64,000 nucleotides of DNA from Candidatus Zhuqueibacterota bacterium (GTDB lineage: Bacteria; Zhuqueibacterota; Zhuqueibacteria; Zhuqueibacterales; Zhuqueibacteraceae). Numbering within the stretch: the stretch's first letter is position 1; each line of letters opens with the position of its first letter. The DNA lies in contig JAKEEU010000031.1 in NCBI GenBank assembly GCA_022616415.1, positions 1 through 64,000 on the forward strand. Direction: 5' to 3'. Of this stretch, positions 18,565 through 27,291 are shown piece by piece. Under the pieces are notes generated by a model. That model was not told the DNA's origin, did no database searches, and saw only the letters and a program-made list of their open reading frames with translations. A program made the position numbers and the translations under genes.

Positions 18565-19077
18565 TTACTGGTTATCGGTAGTTAGTGTTAAAAGCCTGGT
18601 ATTTTTTTCCACGGCGCTGCGTTCGGCGATGTGAACCGCGGTGACGAGGCCATCGACCGGCGATTTGAGGTCGTTCTCCATTTTCATGGCTTCGATGACC
18701 ACGAGGCTCTGCCCTTTTTTAACGGCCGCGCCTTCTTGCGCCGGCAGGCGAACGACCAAGCCGGGCATGGGGGCCTTGATCTCAACCATTCCGGCAGCCT
18801 GAGTTTCGCTGCGCGCGAGACGGCGCAATAACGCGGTGCGCTCGTCTACGACTTCGGCGCGCAAGACAAACGGACCACAACTGATTTCTTTGACGCCGCC
18901 GTCAGTTTCAAGGTGCGCCGAGAAAACCTTGCCGTCGAGGATGAGCGAATAGAGCGAGCCGCGGACGTGCCGGAAATCAAAATGCACGCGCCGGCCGTCA
19001 ATCAGGGCCTGGCCTTGGTTGCGGTCGATCTCGCGAATAGAAAATTTACGGTTGCCCAAATGGACGAGGTAGCGCAT
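18565..19077 (-). CDS. Biotin/lipoyl attachment domain protein (biotin carboxyl carrier-like)
   Basis: 170 residues from ATG 19077. The first about 95 residues form a small domain as in the C-terminal region of propionyl- or pyruvate-carboxylase carriers; residues 97-168 are a biotinyl domain (MVEIKAPMPGLVVRLPAQEG) with the biotin-accepting lysine K132 in EAMKMEN. It would be biotinylated and carry CO2 for a decarboxylase or acyl-CoA carboxylase whose other subunits are not here. The frame is open for 38 more codons upstream, but those are translation of TGGA-rich repeat copy 5 and are rejected. Confidence 0.9.
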   Translation of the reverse strand: MRYLVHLGNRKFSIREIDRNQGQALIDGRRVHFDFRHVRGSLYSLILDGKVFSAHLETDGGVKEISCGPFVLRAEVVDERTALLRRLARSETQAAGMVEIKAPMPGLVVRLPAQEGAAVKKGQSLVVIEAMKMENDLKSPVDGLVTAVHIAERSAVEKNTRLLTLTTDNQ

Positions 19078-19084
19078 CTCAAAT

Positions 19085-19194
19085 AATGGAGCATGGGAGT
19101 AATGGAGTGTTGGAGTAGTGGATTGATGGAGTATTGGAGTTTTGCAGTGCCGCAGTAATCCATTGATCCACCAATCCAATACTCCAGCCATCCA
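19085..19194 (-). repeat. TGGA-rich palindromic spacer, copy 5
   Basis: TGGAGCATGGGAGTAATGGA and GGATTGATGGAGTATTGGAG face CCATTGATCCACCAATCC and CAATACTCCAGCCATCC across a short centre near 19140. It sits just upstream of the biotin-carrier gene start. Confidence 0.72.
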
Positions 19195-19221
19195 TATTAC
19201 TTCCGGATTTAGTCCCGAATT

Positions 19222-19380
19222 TCAAGACTTTTCATTGGTCTTGATTGCGGAAGGTCTGTTCGCTTTTCGTGGCGGCGCTGTTGGATATTGGCCTTGCTTG
19301 TGCGCCACCGGCGATCGCTGCTTTTGCCGCCGGCGCATCATTCCGGCCACGTCTTTTTGCCGATTGGTTGTTCCACGCAT
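19222..19380 (-). CDS. Possible small basic protein
   Basis: A 52-residue open frame from ATG 19380, rich in Arg, Lys and Gln (MMRRRQKQRSPVAHKQG) with no acidic cluster. It fills the gap between the acidic protein gene and repeat copy 5 and has the opposite charge to its upstream neighbour. No ribosome-binding site is visible, and a TTGACA at about 19406-19411 is too close to the ATG to be a standard promoter. It may be chance; I recognise no family. Confidence 0.25.
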   Translation of the reverse strand: MRGTTNRQKDVAGMMRRRQKQRSPVAHKQGQYPTAPPRKANRPSAIKTNEKS

Positions 19381-19438
19381 GGGGCCAGTTTTTGCAAATA
19401 TTAAATTGTCAATTTAAAATTTTTGTGAACGAACAGGC

Positions 19439-19870
19439 TCAGTTCCAGTCGCGGTCGTCCCAGTCAGTTTCCTCCCCCTCCTCTTCGTCTTCCTCCCAAT
19501 TCTCTTCTTCTTCATCCCACTCTTCTTCGTCGTCCTCCCATTCTTCTTCATCCTCATCTTCTTCATCGTCCCACTCTTCTTCGTCGTCCTCCCATTCTTC
19601 ATCGTCTTCCTCCCATTCTTCGACGTCATTCACGTCTTCGTCATCAATATCGCCTTCATCCTCGTCATCCCATTCTTCTTCGTCCTCCTGATCTTGAGGG
19701 TTCGGCTTGGGCGACGGGAGAGCAGGCCATGGACTGATCCGACCGGGGATACGAGCGGAATTTTCCAAACGGAAACGGGACTGATCCGCCGCCAGGGCCA
19801 TGAGACCGGCCGCATCTCCTGTAAAACGGCGATCTGATAGCGGATCCACAGTATTGAACTTCGCGTGCAT
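19439..19870 (-). CDS. Highly acidic Trp-containing low-complexity protein
   Basis: 143 residues. The first 60 are ordinary sequence (ADQSRFRLENSARIPGRISP); from about residue 60 to the end it is almost only Glu, Asp and regularly placed Trp (EEWEDDEEEWDDEEDEDEEE), spaced 7-12 residues apart. AAGGAG 8 bases before ATG 19870 supports translation. It starts 12 bases after the glycosyltransferase stop, so it is the last gene of that operon. The acidic part resembles the tails on the HU protein at 27.8 kb and the omega subunit at 34.2 kb. Possible roles are ion binding or mimicry of nucleic acid, but nothing in the sequence decides this. The region is built of imperfect short tandem repeats. Confidence 0.7.
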   Translation of the reverse strand: MHAKFNTVDPLSDRRFTGDAAGLMALAADQSRFRLENSARIPGRISPWPALPSPKPNPQDQEDEEEWDDEDEGDIDDEDVNDVEEWEEDDEEWEDDEEEWDDEEDEDEEEWEDDEEEWDEEEENWEEDEEEGEETDWDDRDWN

Positions 19871-19882
19871 GACTTCTTCTCC

Positions 19883-21010
19883 TTAAATAATTGCAGTTTT
19901 TGACAAAGCTGTATGATAAATGGATTCAATTGCATTTAACATGCGATCAAGCGAAAAATGTTGCAAAACGTGCTCGCGGCCGCGGCGCCCAATGGCGAGC
20001 CGCTGTGCGGCGTTGCGGGCCAACGAACGCACTGCCTGGCTGAGCGCCTCGACGTGGCGCGGCGGCACCATGAGACCGGTTTGTTGATCGATCACGATGT
20101 CCAGCACGCCATCACAATTGCTGGCAATCACGGGCTTGGCCATTGCCATGGCCTCGATGAGCGCCAAGCCGAAGGCTTCCGCATGCGAAGGAAAAACGAA
20201 AATATCCATCGCTGCGAGCAAGCGCGGAACGTCGCGCCGGAAGCCGAGATGGCGAACCACTTTGTCGAGCTGCCATTCTTGAATCTTGGCGAGAATCCTC
20301 TCGGCCTCGCCCGTTTCGCCGCGGCTGGCTTCGCCGGCGAGCAGGAAACGCGTCTGCGGAATCTCGGCGGCGATTTGCCGCGCCATGGCCAGAAATTCAA
20401 GATACCCTTTGCTGACCTGCACGCGGCCAACCATGCCGAGCACGAGGTGCTCTGGTGTCAAACCCAATTCTTCGCGAACCTGCGAGCGGTCGATGGCCTC
20501 TGGCGCAAATTGGCTGAGGTCAACGCCGTGATGCACGACGCTGACTTGCTCCGGCCGCAGCGGATGGGTGGCGAGTAAATTCCGCCGAATCACTTCCGAG
20601 ATCGCCACGACGTGATTCACGCGCCGATAAATCCACCGATGCAGCGGATCACGCTTGGGCTTTTGCGTACCGAGGTGTTTGGTGAGAATCAGCGGCACGC
20701 GCCCACGCCGCCGCAGCGCCGGCACGATCGTCCAGAGGTCGCGTGAATAATGAGAATGAACCAAGTCAACGCCATTTTCATCCACCCATTGCGCCAACTT
20801 GCTGATGCCGGATGGATGGAAGTAGCCTCCCAGTCGTATCCGCAACGGTATGAACCCTCGCTCTTGCAAATTTCGCTCCAGCGGGGAACCGGGATGGCAA
20901 ACCGGGATAATTTTATGGCCGCGTTTGGCCAGTTGGGTCGACAAAAAACCGACGTGCATTTCCATCCCGCCCCACGAGGGGGAAGCACAGATTTGCATGA
21001 TCGTCGCCAT
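19883..21010 (-). CDS. GT4-family glycosyltransferase (GT-B fold)
   Basis: 375 residues from ATG 21010; twelve more residues are possible from 21046 but do not fit the family. The N-terminal acceptor domain starts MQICASPSWGGMEMHVGFLS with the glycine-rich loop; the C-terminal domain has the GT4 donor-site signature FPSHAEAFGLALIEAMAMAK with the E-x7-E pattern, and GRVQVSKGYLEFL earlier. Such enzymes transfer a sugar from a nucleotide donor with retention, usually in lipopolysaccharide or capsule synthesis. Donor and acceptor are unknown. It is followed closely by the acidic protein gene. Confidence 0.9.
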   Translation of the reverse strand: MATIMQICASPSWGGMEMHVGFLSTQLAKRGHKIIPVCHPGSPLERNLQERGFIPLRIRLGGYFHPSGISKLAQWVDENGVDLVHSHYSRDLWTIVPALRRRGRVPLILTKHLGTQKPKRDPLHRWIYRRVNHVVAISEVIRRNLLATHPLRPEQVSVVHHGVDLSQFAPEAIDRSQVREELGLTPEHLVLGMVGRVQVSKGYLEFLAMARQIAAEIPQTRFLLAGEASRGETGEAERILAKIQEWQLDKVVRHLGFRRDVPRLLAAMDIFVFPSHAEAFGLALIEAMAMAKPVIASNCDGVLDIVIDQQTGLMVPPRHVEALSQAVRSLARNAAQRLAIGRRGREHVLQHFSLDRMLNAIESIYHTALSKTAII

Positions 21011-21103
21011 AAAATTCAACGGGGAAATTAAGCGATTAAAAAACAAAAAGCAAGGCTTTTTTGGAAAGATTTTTTGCGGCCAAGCCGGCAGAAAACCGGC
21101 CGG

Positions 21104-21712
21104 TTACACCCCGGACGGCGCGTCGAAATTTTGGTACAATTGTTTTTCTAAAATGTAATTTCTCACTTCCTCCGGAACCAGATACCGAATCGACAAACCG
21201 CCGCTGCACCGCTGCCGGATGTCGGTGGCGGAGATTTCGATTTGTGGGCCGCGCAAGAGATGCGCAGCTTGCAAAAATTCCGGCGCGATTTGCCGCAAGT
21301 CCAGATTCGGCCTCGGATAAACTGCGAGCCTGGCCAATTTAATGATCTCTCGCGGCTCGCGCCAATTTTTCAGCTCTAAAAAACTGTCGGCGCCGATAAT
21401 CAGAAAAAATTCGGCTGCGGCCAATTCCGGCCGGCGGCGAAAGTATCGCAGCGTGTCGACAGTATACGAAATGCCGGGGCGATCGCTCTCCACGGTTGAA
21501 ACCGCAAAATGCGGATGGCCGGCGAGCGCCAGGTTGAGCATGTGGAGCCGATGCACGACCGGCAGGATCGTAGTCTCGGGTTTGTGCGGCGGATTCGGGG
21601 CCAGCACAAACAGAACTTGCTGCAACGCCAGCTCGACACGCGCTTGCTCGGCGACGATCAAATGTCCCAGGTGCACCGGATCAAACGTGCCGCCGTAAAT
21701 GCCTATGCGCAT
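21104..21712 (-). CDS. nadD: Nicotinate-nucleotide adenylyltransferase
   Basis: 202 residues, normal length. The nucleotidyltransferase signature GGTFDPVHLGHL holds the H-x-G-H catalytic motif, and ISATDIRQRC near residue 165 matches the ISxTxIR motif that binds the adenylate. NadD joins ATP and nicotinate mononucleotide to give deamido-NAD. It lies 24 bases downstream of bamD on the same strand. Confidence 0.96.
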   Translation of the reverse strand: MRIGIYGGTFDPVHLGHLIVAEQARVELALQQVLFVLAPNPPHKPETTILPVVHRLHMLNLALAGHPHFAVSTVESDRPGISYTVDTLRYFRRRPELAAAEFFLIIGADSFLELKNWREPREIIKLARLAVYPRPNLDLRQIAPEFLQAAHLLRGPQIEISATDIRQRCSGGLSIRYLVPEEVRNYILEKQLYQNFDAPSGV

Positions 21713-21736
21713 GATTGCCGATTTTGACCATAAAAA

Positions 21737-22522
21737 TCAATTTTTCGCGGTGCCATCAACGCCGGCGTTCCGGCTGATTTCTTCGAGCATCGATCTCGCC
21801 TGCGAGTGATTGGAAGACTGCGGAAACTTTTGCACGAATTGTTCCAGCGCCGTTCGGGCTTCGTTCCAACGCTGCAATTTGAACAGGCACTCGCCCTTGT
21901 AAAAATGCGCCGTCTCCGCATACTGGCTGTCGTAAAAACGGTTCAGCACGTCGTCAAAAGAGTAGATCGCCGCTTCGTAGAGCGCCATTTTGCGGTAGAG
22001 ATTGCCGGTGTTGAATTCCTTTTTGGCCAGCTTGTTGCGCAGCGTTGACAAGCGCTTTTCGACTTCCCCCGCCAGCTCGCTCGTCGAAAACTCTTCCATA
22101 AAGCGCTGGTATTCTTCAATCGCTTTGTAGGTGTATTTTTGATCCAAATCCGCCTTGGGCGAGAGCTTGTCGTAGCAGAGCGCGTTTTTATATTGAGCGT
22201 CATCCAGGAAAGCGCTGCGGGGATAGAGCCGGATGAGCTTCTCATATTCGGAAGCAGCGATGATGTATTCATCCATATTAAAATGGCATTCGGCGAGATA
22301 AAACTGCGCTTGATCGACAATGGTGCTGCCCGGCGCATTCAGGATGAGGATGCGGAATTGCGTTCTGGCGTCAAAATAATCTTTGTCATTAAACAATTTA
22401 GTGGCGTAGGCGAAACGCTCTTCCGTGGTCAGGTTCGGTCTGGCTTTATTACCCCCGCAGGCGAACAAAGCTAAAAAGAGGCTAAAAATGATCAGGCGGT
22501 GTAAAGATGTCCAAGAAACCAC
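21737..22522 (-). CDS. bamD: Outer membrane assembly lipoprotein BamD
   Basis: 261 residues from GTG 22522. This start gives a proper lipoprotein signal (LHRLIIFSLFLALFACGG) with lipobox cysteine C22; the frame stays open to 22651, but that stretch is an inverted repeat element, so the longer start is rejected. Five TPR-like repeats follow (FAYATKLFNDKDYFDARTQF, YIIAASEYEKLIRLYPRSAF, AIEEYQRFMEEFSTSELAGE), as in BamD of the BAM complex that inserts beta-barrel proteins. Family members usually have about 240-280 residues. Confidence 0.9.
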   Translation of the reverse strand: MVSWTSLHRLIIFSLFLALFACGGNKARPNLTTEERFAYATKLFNDKDYFDARTQFRILILNAPGSTIVDQAQFYLAECHFNMDEYIIAASEYEKLIRLYPRSAFLDDAQYKNALCYDKLSPKADLDQKYTYKAIEEYQRFMEEFSTSELAGEVEKRLSTLRNKLAKKEFNTGNLYRKMALYEAAIYSFDDVLNRFYDSQYAETAHFYKGECLFKLQRWNEARTALEQFVQKFPQSSNHSQARSMLEEISRNAGVDGTAKN

Positions 22523-22524
22523 GT

Positions 22525-22596
22525 TGTCATTCCGGAGGAATCTTTTTGCGCACCAGCATTTAACTTGATTACAAAAAAGGTTCTTCCAGAATGACA
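22525..22596. repeat. Interspersed inverted repeat (GTCATTC type) overlapping the 5' side of bamD
   Basis: Left arm TGTCATTCCGGAGGAATC plus TTTTT, right arm AAAAAAGGTTCTTCCAGAAT plus GACA. It is a close relative in style of the well-known GTCATTCYGGAGGAATCT intergenic elements found in many bacterial genomes. Its position shows that codons upstream of 22522 are not part of bamD. Confidence 0.6.
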
Positions 22597-22711
22597 TTCC
22601 TGATACGGTGCTCGCTGGACTTTTACTTAGAATGCAACGTACTTCCATCATTTTAAATTAGATCTCCATTTTATTTACAAACGAAACAGACGAGCCGTCT
22701 GTGCTACGTCG

Positions 22712-23365
22712 TTAGCGGCTGCGGAGCGCAAAAAAAAGATAGGCGATGACGCCGGTGGCGAAGGTGACCAAAACCGGCTCCAGCCAACGAAACTTGCGGC
22801 CGGGTCTTTCCCATTTGCCGACGGTGAACGGCAGACTCGCCTTTTCGAGGCTTGCCACTGATTTTTCCGCCACCGTATCGACGGCGCTTTCCGCCCAAAT
22901 TTCCTGAAAACGAACTTGCCGGGTTTTCGCCTCGCGGCCGCCGATTTCGATCAAGACGCTGGCCGTGCGTTGCCACGGGCTGCGGTGGCCGAACACAGGA
23001 TGATAAACCAATTCGCAGCGGGACAGGCGATAGTGCAATGCGAGGCTTTGCAGCGAATCCGCCGGCTCGGTAAAAATCGGCGCTGACAACGTGTCACGGA
23101 GAATCGTTACCAAACGGCTGAAGAAAAATCGCTCTTCCGGCCGCTCGTTTGCCGGCGGCTGCACCCAAATTCCTGCGCCGCCGTCGCTGGCAATTTGCCC
23201 GGCAACACGATGCGCCACGCGGTCGAAAAGCTGCAAGAATACGCGTAAATTATCCGGCGGCGTTTGAGCGTTGCCAAGCAGCGGCACGAATATGAATAAA
23301 AAAACTGCTAGGTTTCGCTTTGAGAACCACAATTTAAAATGCAGAAAAAGTCGAATGTTCACCAC
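22712..23365 (-). CDS. Exported protein of unknown function with C-terminal membrane helix
   Basis: 217 residues. A signal peptide or anchor at 17-34 (RNLAVFLFIFVPLLGNAQ) precedes a periplasmic region without recognisable motif, ending in a transmembrane helix (VLVTFATGVIAYLFFAL) and two Arg. The start could also be further in; ATG 23365 has a long polar lead before the hydrophobic stretch. It lies directly downstream of the PorV-like barrel gene (31 bases), on the same strand, so a role with that barrel or in the envelope is possible but unproven. Confidence 0.6.
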   Translation of the reverse strand: MVNIRLFLHFKLWFSKRNLAVFLFIFVPLLGNAQTPPDNLRVFLQLFDRVAHRVAGQIASDGGAGIWVQPPANERPEERFFFSRLVTILRDTLSAPIFTEPADSLQSLALHYRLSRCELVYHPVFGHRSPWQRTASVLIEIGGREAKTRQVRFQEIWAESAVDTVAEKSVASLEKASLPFTVGKWERPGRKFRWLEPVLVTFATGVIAYLFFALRSR

Positions 23366-23368
23366 GCC

Positions 23369-23397
23369 ATGACGCCTAAAGGCGGTTACTACAAACT
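23369..23397. repeat. Short dispersed repeat GACGCCTAAAGG type
   Basis: GACGCCTAAAGGCGGTTACT followed by ACAAACTA; the reverse complement of nearly the same sequence occurs at 47167-47191 (GTTTGTAGTTTCGCCTTTAG then GCGTC). It contains the small palindrome CGCCTAAAGGCG and covers the stop codon of the upstream barrel gene. Confidence 0.5.
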
Positions 23398-24442
23398 ATA
23401 GCCGAAAAATCATCGACAGCGCGTGATAAAATCGGCGTTGGCCGGCCAGCGTTTCGGTGACGGCACCGTAGTTGAATATCCAATTGGAATGGCTGAAACG
23501 CCGTTTAGGCGTCCAAAAGCCATTGGCATCAGCCAATCCCAAACCGGCGCTGAGCACGTAGCGATTTTCCGCGTTCTCGTAGCGTTTACTAAAGATGCCG
23601 GCGCGCAGCGCCAAATGTGTGAGCAGAACCTGCTCGACACCGAGATGCGCCTCACGCATCAACTCGCCGGCGGCCGCGTTTTCGTCGCCGAGATTACGGA
23701 AATCGACGGCGACGGTGGCGCCGAATTTGGAATGTACACTCACGCCCAAATTGACGCCGCCATCGACGATGCGCTCGACTGCTTCGCGATAACCGGGCGC
23801 CATTTGCGGAAAAGTGATGTAACTCACGCCGACGGCAACATGTCGCGACGGCCGCACTTGCACGCCATACGAAGTTCCCACACCCCACCGGCGGCCGCGC
23901 TCGACGTCGCTGCGATAATACAGCCCGAGGCTGCCGCCGAGCGAAACGCGCTCCGCCACGCGCATGCGCATTGCCAAAACACTATATTGATTGTCGAGAT
24001 AGCCGTTGGCGTCAAAAACGCGCTGCGCTGAAAAACGCTCCGGCTGCGGCGACTGTTCGCCGAACAAAGCGCCGAATTCAAACGAGCCGAGGCTCAACGT
24101 CATGCCTTTGACCAGCATCGCTGCTGCTGCCGCGGCTTCTTCCCAAGTGAAATATGCGTGTCCAAAGAGCGCATCAGGCTTTTGGAGCGCCACAATCGGC
24201 GCCACCGGATTGAGAAAAACGGTGAGCCGGCGCGCGCGGTCATCCTGATAGAGCGAGAAGCTCGCCGGATTATAGAGCAGCGCCGCCAAGTCGTCGTTGA
24301 CTGCTGTAAAGGCGCCGCCCATGCCGAGCGGCCGCGCCACCAGCGTGCTGACGGCGATGAAATAATGCTCGCGCTCCTGCCCCCGTCCTTCCTGAATCCA
24401 CATTCCAAAAACGATCCAAACAATCAGACAACTCTTTATCAT
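23396..24442 (-). CDS. PorV/PorQ-like (UPF0164) outer-membrane barrel protein
   Basis: 348 residues from ATG 24442, where a signal peptide begins (CLIVWIVFGMWIQEGRGQ); the open frame extends 70 codons further but with no signal. The mature start STLVARPLGMGGAFTAVNDD and LAALLYNPASFSL is the hallmark of the PorV/PorQ family of FadL-like barrels; alternating-strand sequence continues to the C-terminal Phe-containing strand (FYHALSMIFRL). PorV is part of the type IX secretion attachment complex in Bacteroidota; other members have general outer-membrane roles. A second family member lies at 36.5 kb. Confidence 0.8.
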   Translation of the reverse strand: MIKSCLIVWIVFGMWIQEGRGQEREHYFIAVSTLVARPLGMGGAFTAVNDDLAALLYNPASFSLYQDDRARRLTVFLNPVAPIVALQKPDALFGHAYFTWEEAAAAAAMLVKGMTLSLGSFEFGALFGEQSPQPERFSAQRVFDANGYLDNQYSVLAMRMRVAERVSLGGSLGLYYRSDVERGRRWGVGTSYGVQVRPSRHVAVGVSYITFPQMAPGYREAVERIVDGGVNLGVSVHSKFGATVAVDFRNLGDENAAAGELMREAHLGVEQVLLTHLALRAGIFSKRYENAENRYVLSAGLGLADANGFWTPKRRFSHSNWIFNYGAVTETLAGQRRFYHALSMIFRL

Positions 24443-24575
24443 CAGGCGACGCCAACGTAACAGCGCAACGCGCGTCGCCGGGCGGGCGGCATCCTGTCGT
24501 CGGTTGATTCGCAAATTTTGTCCGTAAATTAAAATCTCATGCAGACGGCTGTTGACTGGAGATTCGATTCTGCAG

Positions 24576-26183
24576 TTAAGCTCGATTCTTCTGCTTCGTC
24601 GTTGTGCTATGCTTTTTCTTTCGCTCAACTCTCTTATGCCAGCGCGACTCAACTCCCGCCGCGCCTACCAGCGCCAACGCCACAAATGACACCGCGTGCG
24701 AGAACACATGGCCATGCCGGCTGAAAAACGTCATCTCGTGGCGCAGCGGCAACACATCAGAAACCACCGCCTCTTCAAAAATCGCCGCCCGTTGTCGCGT
24801 CCTGCCGTAAGGGTCGATGGTCATCGAGATGCCGGTATTGGCGCAGCGCGCGATGCTGATGCGGTTCTCGATGGCGCGAAAGATGGCGATTTGCGCGTGC
24901 TGATAAATCCCGCCGCTCAACCACCACGGCACGTTCGGCCGGCCGAACCAGGCGTCGTTGGTGATGACCACCAGCAAATCCGCATCCTGGCGCACGAACG
25001 CGACCACTTCCTCCGGAAAGATGGACTCAAAACAAATAATGGCAGCCAGGCGTTTCGATTGGGGAACACCATTCGAGCCGTCGATTGCCGGCGACTCCAC
25101 GCTAAAGAGTTTAATTTCCGAACCGGGCGACCAGTTCCCTTCGCCCATTTCCAATTTCGCCAGCCAATCTTTAAAAAAGGGGATGTCGTCCTCATACGGC
25201 ACACGCTCGCCGAACGGCACCAGGTGCCTCTTCGCGTAAGTCGGAATCGGCCGCTCGTCGCCGTAAATCAGCGCCGCGGAGTTGTAGGTGCGATAGTCTT
25301 CCTTGTCGAGAAAAATATAATCCGGAACGCCGGTTAAAATCGGCGCGTCAAGTTCGGCCGCAAGCTGGCGCACGCGCAGCAAATGCTCTTGCTTGTGGAG
25401 CAGCCACGTCGGCGTGGCGGTTTCGGGCCAAATCACGACTTCCGGCTTGTCCGGCGCCGTTTGCCGCGTGAGCCGCTCGAAGATCTGAAAATTTTTTTCA
25501 ACGAAATCCGGCTCCCATTTCTGATAGGGATCGACGTTGCCTTGCACCATGCCGACGCGGATTTGCTCTTTCGGCTCTTCGGAACGTTGCATGACCGCGA
25601 GGCCGTAGAAATATGGAATGACAAAGAACAGCAGCAACACCGCGGCCAGCTCAAGAACCCGGCGCTTGTTTTCGCGGAATTGCCACATCGCCAGGAGCAA
25701 TACATTCAGGCTCACCACCCAAAACGACACGCCGTAAACGCTCGTGAAGGAGGCATATTGAATCAGTTGCAGATAATAGGTTTGCGTATAGCCCAACGTC
25801 AGCCAGGGAAAACCGAGATCGCCGAGCGATTTCAAATACTCGATGGCCGTCCACAAAAACGGCACCGCGATCAAATAGCCCGTGGGCCATAAGCGGCGCA
25901 TCGGAACGAGCAGAACCGCAAAAAGCGAATAATAGAGCGGATGAATGACGATCGTCGCAATAGCGCCCGGTAGTGTCGTCCAACTGATCCAATACAGCGC
26001 CAAAAGGCTGAACAGCAATCCGGCCAAATAGCCCCATCGAAACGCCGGGGCCGGGCCTTTGTTCTCAAGCAAAAGCAAAAAGGGGATGACGCCCCAATAG
26101 GCGAGAAAGCCGAGCCGGAACGGCGGGAACGCCAGCGCCAGCGCCACGGCAGCGAGCAAAGTGAGAGTCAAATCGCGGCGCAT
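24576..26183 (-). CDS. lnt: Apolipoprotein N-acyltransferase
   Basis: 535 residues from ATG 26183, which shares one base with the TAA of the preceding oxidoreductase gene (TAATG). Seven or so membrane segments occupy the first 190 residues, followed by a periplasmic nitrilase domain with the catalytic triad glutamate (VIWPETATPTW), lysine (YAKRHLVPFGE) and cysteine (AAIICFESIFPE). Lnt adds the third acyl chain to outer-membrane lipoproteins such as BamD, a Gram-negative trait. The C-terminus ends in a Lys-rich tail. Confidence 0.95.
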   Translation of the reverse strand: MRRDLTLTLLAAVALALAFPPFRLGFLAYWGVIPFLLLLENKGPAPAFRWGYLAGLLFSLLALYWISWTTLPGAIATIVIHPLYYSLFAVLLVPMRRLWPTGYLIAVPFLWTAIEYLKSLGDLGFPWLTLGYTQTYYLQLIQYASFTSVYGVSFWVVSLNVLLLAMWQFRENKRRVLELAAVLLLFFVIPYFYGLAVMQRSEEPKEQIRVGMVQGNVDPYQKWEPDFVEKNFQIFERLTRQTAPDKPEVVIWPETATPTWLLHKQEHLLRVRQLAAELDAPILTGVPDYIFLDKEDYRTYNSAALIYGDERPIPTYAKRHLVPFGERVPYEDDIPFFKDWLAKLEMGEGNWSPGSEIKLFSVESPAIDGSNGVPQSKRLAAIICFESIFPEEVVAFVRQDADLLVVITNDAWFGRPNVPWWLSGGIYQHAQIAIFRAIENRISIARCANTGISMTIDPYGRTRQRAAIFEEAVVSDVLPLRHEMTFFSRHGHVFSHAVSFVALALVGAAGVESRWHKRVERKKKHSTTTKQKNRA

Positions 26184-27193
26184 TACAGGGCAACCTCTTT
26201 TCCACGATTGGCGGATTCGTACATCGCCTCGATGAGGCGCATGCGTTCGAGACTTTCTTCCCCGCTCGAGAGCATCGGCGTGCCGTTGCGCAGGCAACCG
26301 ACGAAATGCCGCAGCTCGTTTTCGTAGGATTGTTTGTAAAGATTCGTAAGCGCTTCGGTGCGGCTGGGGGTGAGATTGACGAGATTGCCGTGCAGCTCTT
26401 TGGTGACCCGCAACGGATTCAACTGCGCGTTGCCTTGCGTGCCGAGCAGATTGGTATAAAATAAATCCTGGTCGCGCAAAAAAATCCAGCTCACTTCCAG
26501 CCCCAGGGTGACGTCGTTATCCAAATGCACGAAGGCGGTGGCCGTGTCTTCAACTTCGAATTTGCCGGCTTGATTATAAACGTTCGCTTTCACGCTTTTA
26601 ACTTTGGGATTGTTCAGCAGCCAAAGCGAGACGTCGAGCATTTGAATTCCCAAATCCATCAATACGCCGCCGCCGGAGTGTTTCTTTTGAAACATCCAGG
26701 CCTGCTCGTCCGACTTTTTCTTGCGGCGCAGCCATCCGGTTTTCATGTAAAAAATTTTGCCAACTTCGCCGCCATCAACGAAGGATTTCAGATTGACCGC
26801 ATCCCAACGGAACCTGACGTTCATCGCCACCATGAGATGCTTTTTGTGCTGGCGGGCGGCGCGCACCATCTTTTCGCCTTCTTCCACGGTGCGGCTCATG
26901 GGCTTCTCCACCAACACGTGTTTGCCGGCGGCAAGCGATTCCAGCGTCAGCCGTTCGTGCATGTTCGTCGGCACACAAATATCCACCGCGTCGATGTCGT
27001 TGCGCTTCAGCACGTCTTCGTCGCGAGTGAAATATTGCGGGATTTTATACTTTTCGGCAACGGCCTTGGCCCGCGTCTTGACGGTGTCGCAGACGGCTAC
27101 CAGCTCCACTTCCGGCATTTTTTTCCAAACCGGAATATGCGCCACTTGAGCGATCCATCCAGCGCCGATTATGGCTACCCGTACCTTTTCCAT
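26183..27193 (-). CDS. Gfo/Idh/MocA family oxidoreductase
   Basis: 336 residues from ATG 27193 (MEKVRVAIIGAGWIAQ). N-terminal Rossmann fold with GAGWIAQVAHIP and the family EKP motif (VLVEKPMSRT) near residue 95, then the alpha/beta substrate domain. The family oxidises or reduces sugars and cyclitols with NAD(P). A longer open frame to 27283 is not supported by homology. Coupled to lnt by a one-base overlap, yet no obvious common role. The substrate cannot be read. Confidence 0.9.
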   Translation of the reverse strand: MEKVRVAIIGAGWIAQVAHIPVWKKMPEVELVAVCDTVKTRAKAVAEKYKIPQYFTRDEDVLKRNDIDAVDICVPTNMHERLTLESLAAGKHVLVEKPMSRTVEEGEKMVRAARQHKKHLMVAMNVRFRWDAVNLKSFVDGGEVGKIFYMKTGWLRRKKKSDEQAWMFQKKHSGGGVLMDLGIQMLDVSLWLLNNPKVKSVKANVYNQAGKFEVEDTATAFVHLDNDVTLGLEVSWIFLRDQDLFYTNLLGTQGNAQLNPLRVTKELHGNLVNLTPSRTEALTNLYKQSYENELRHFVGCLRNGTPMLSSGEESLERMRLIEAMYESANRGKEVAL

Positions 27194-27291
27194 GGTTGGA
27201 TAATTTAAAATTCGATTCGGCGTGCAAAACTTCAGTTTTGCTTTTTTGCCGGCAAAAGCTGGCGCAATGCTGAAGCATTGCACTCCGAAAC

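Noticed and set aside
19078-19191. N-terminal extension of the biotin-carrier gene
   Set aside because: The extra 38 codons translate TGGA-rich repeat copy 5 and match nothing in the family.
19245-19691. Ser-rich 148-residue plus-strand frame with long Ser-Ser-His-type repeats
   Set aside because: It is the complement of the Glu/Asp/Trp-rich coding repeats of the minus-strand acidic protein; no ribosome-binding site, and the minus-strand gene has one.
19440-19700. Short regular repeats that could suggest a CRISPR array
   Set aside because: Units are 9-15 bases, codon-periodic and without unique spacers; they are coding low-complexity sequence.
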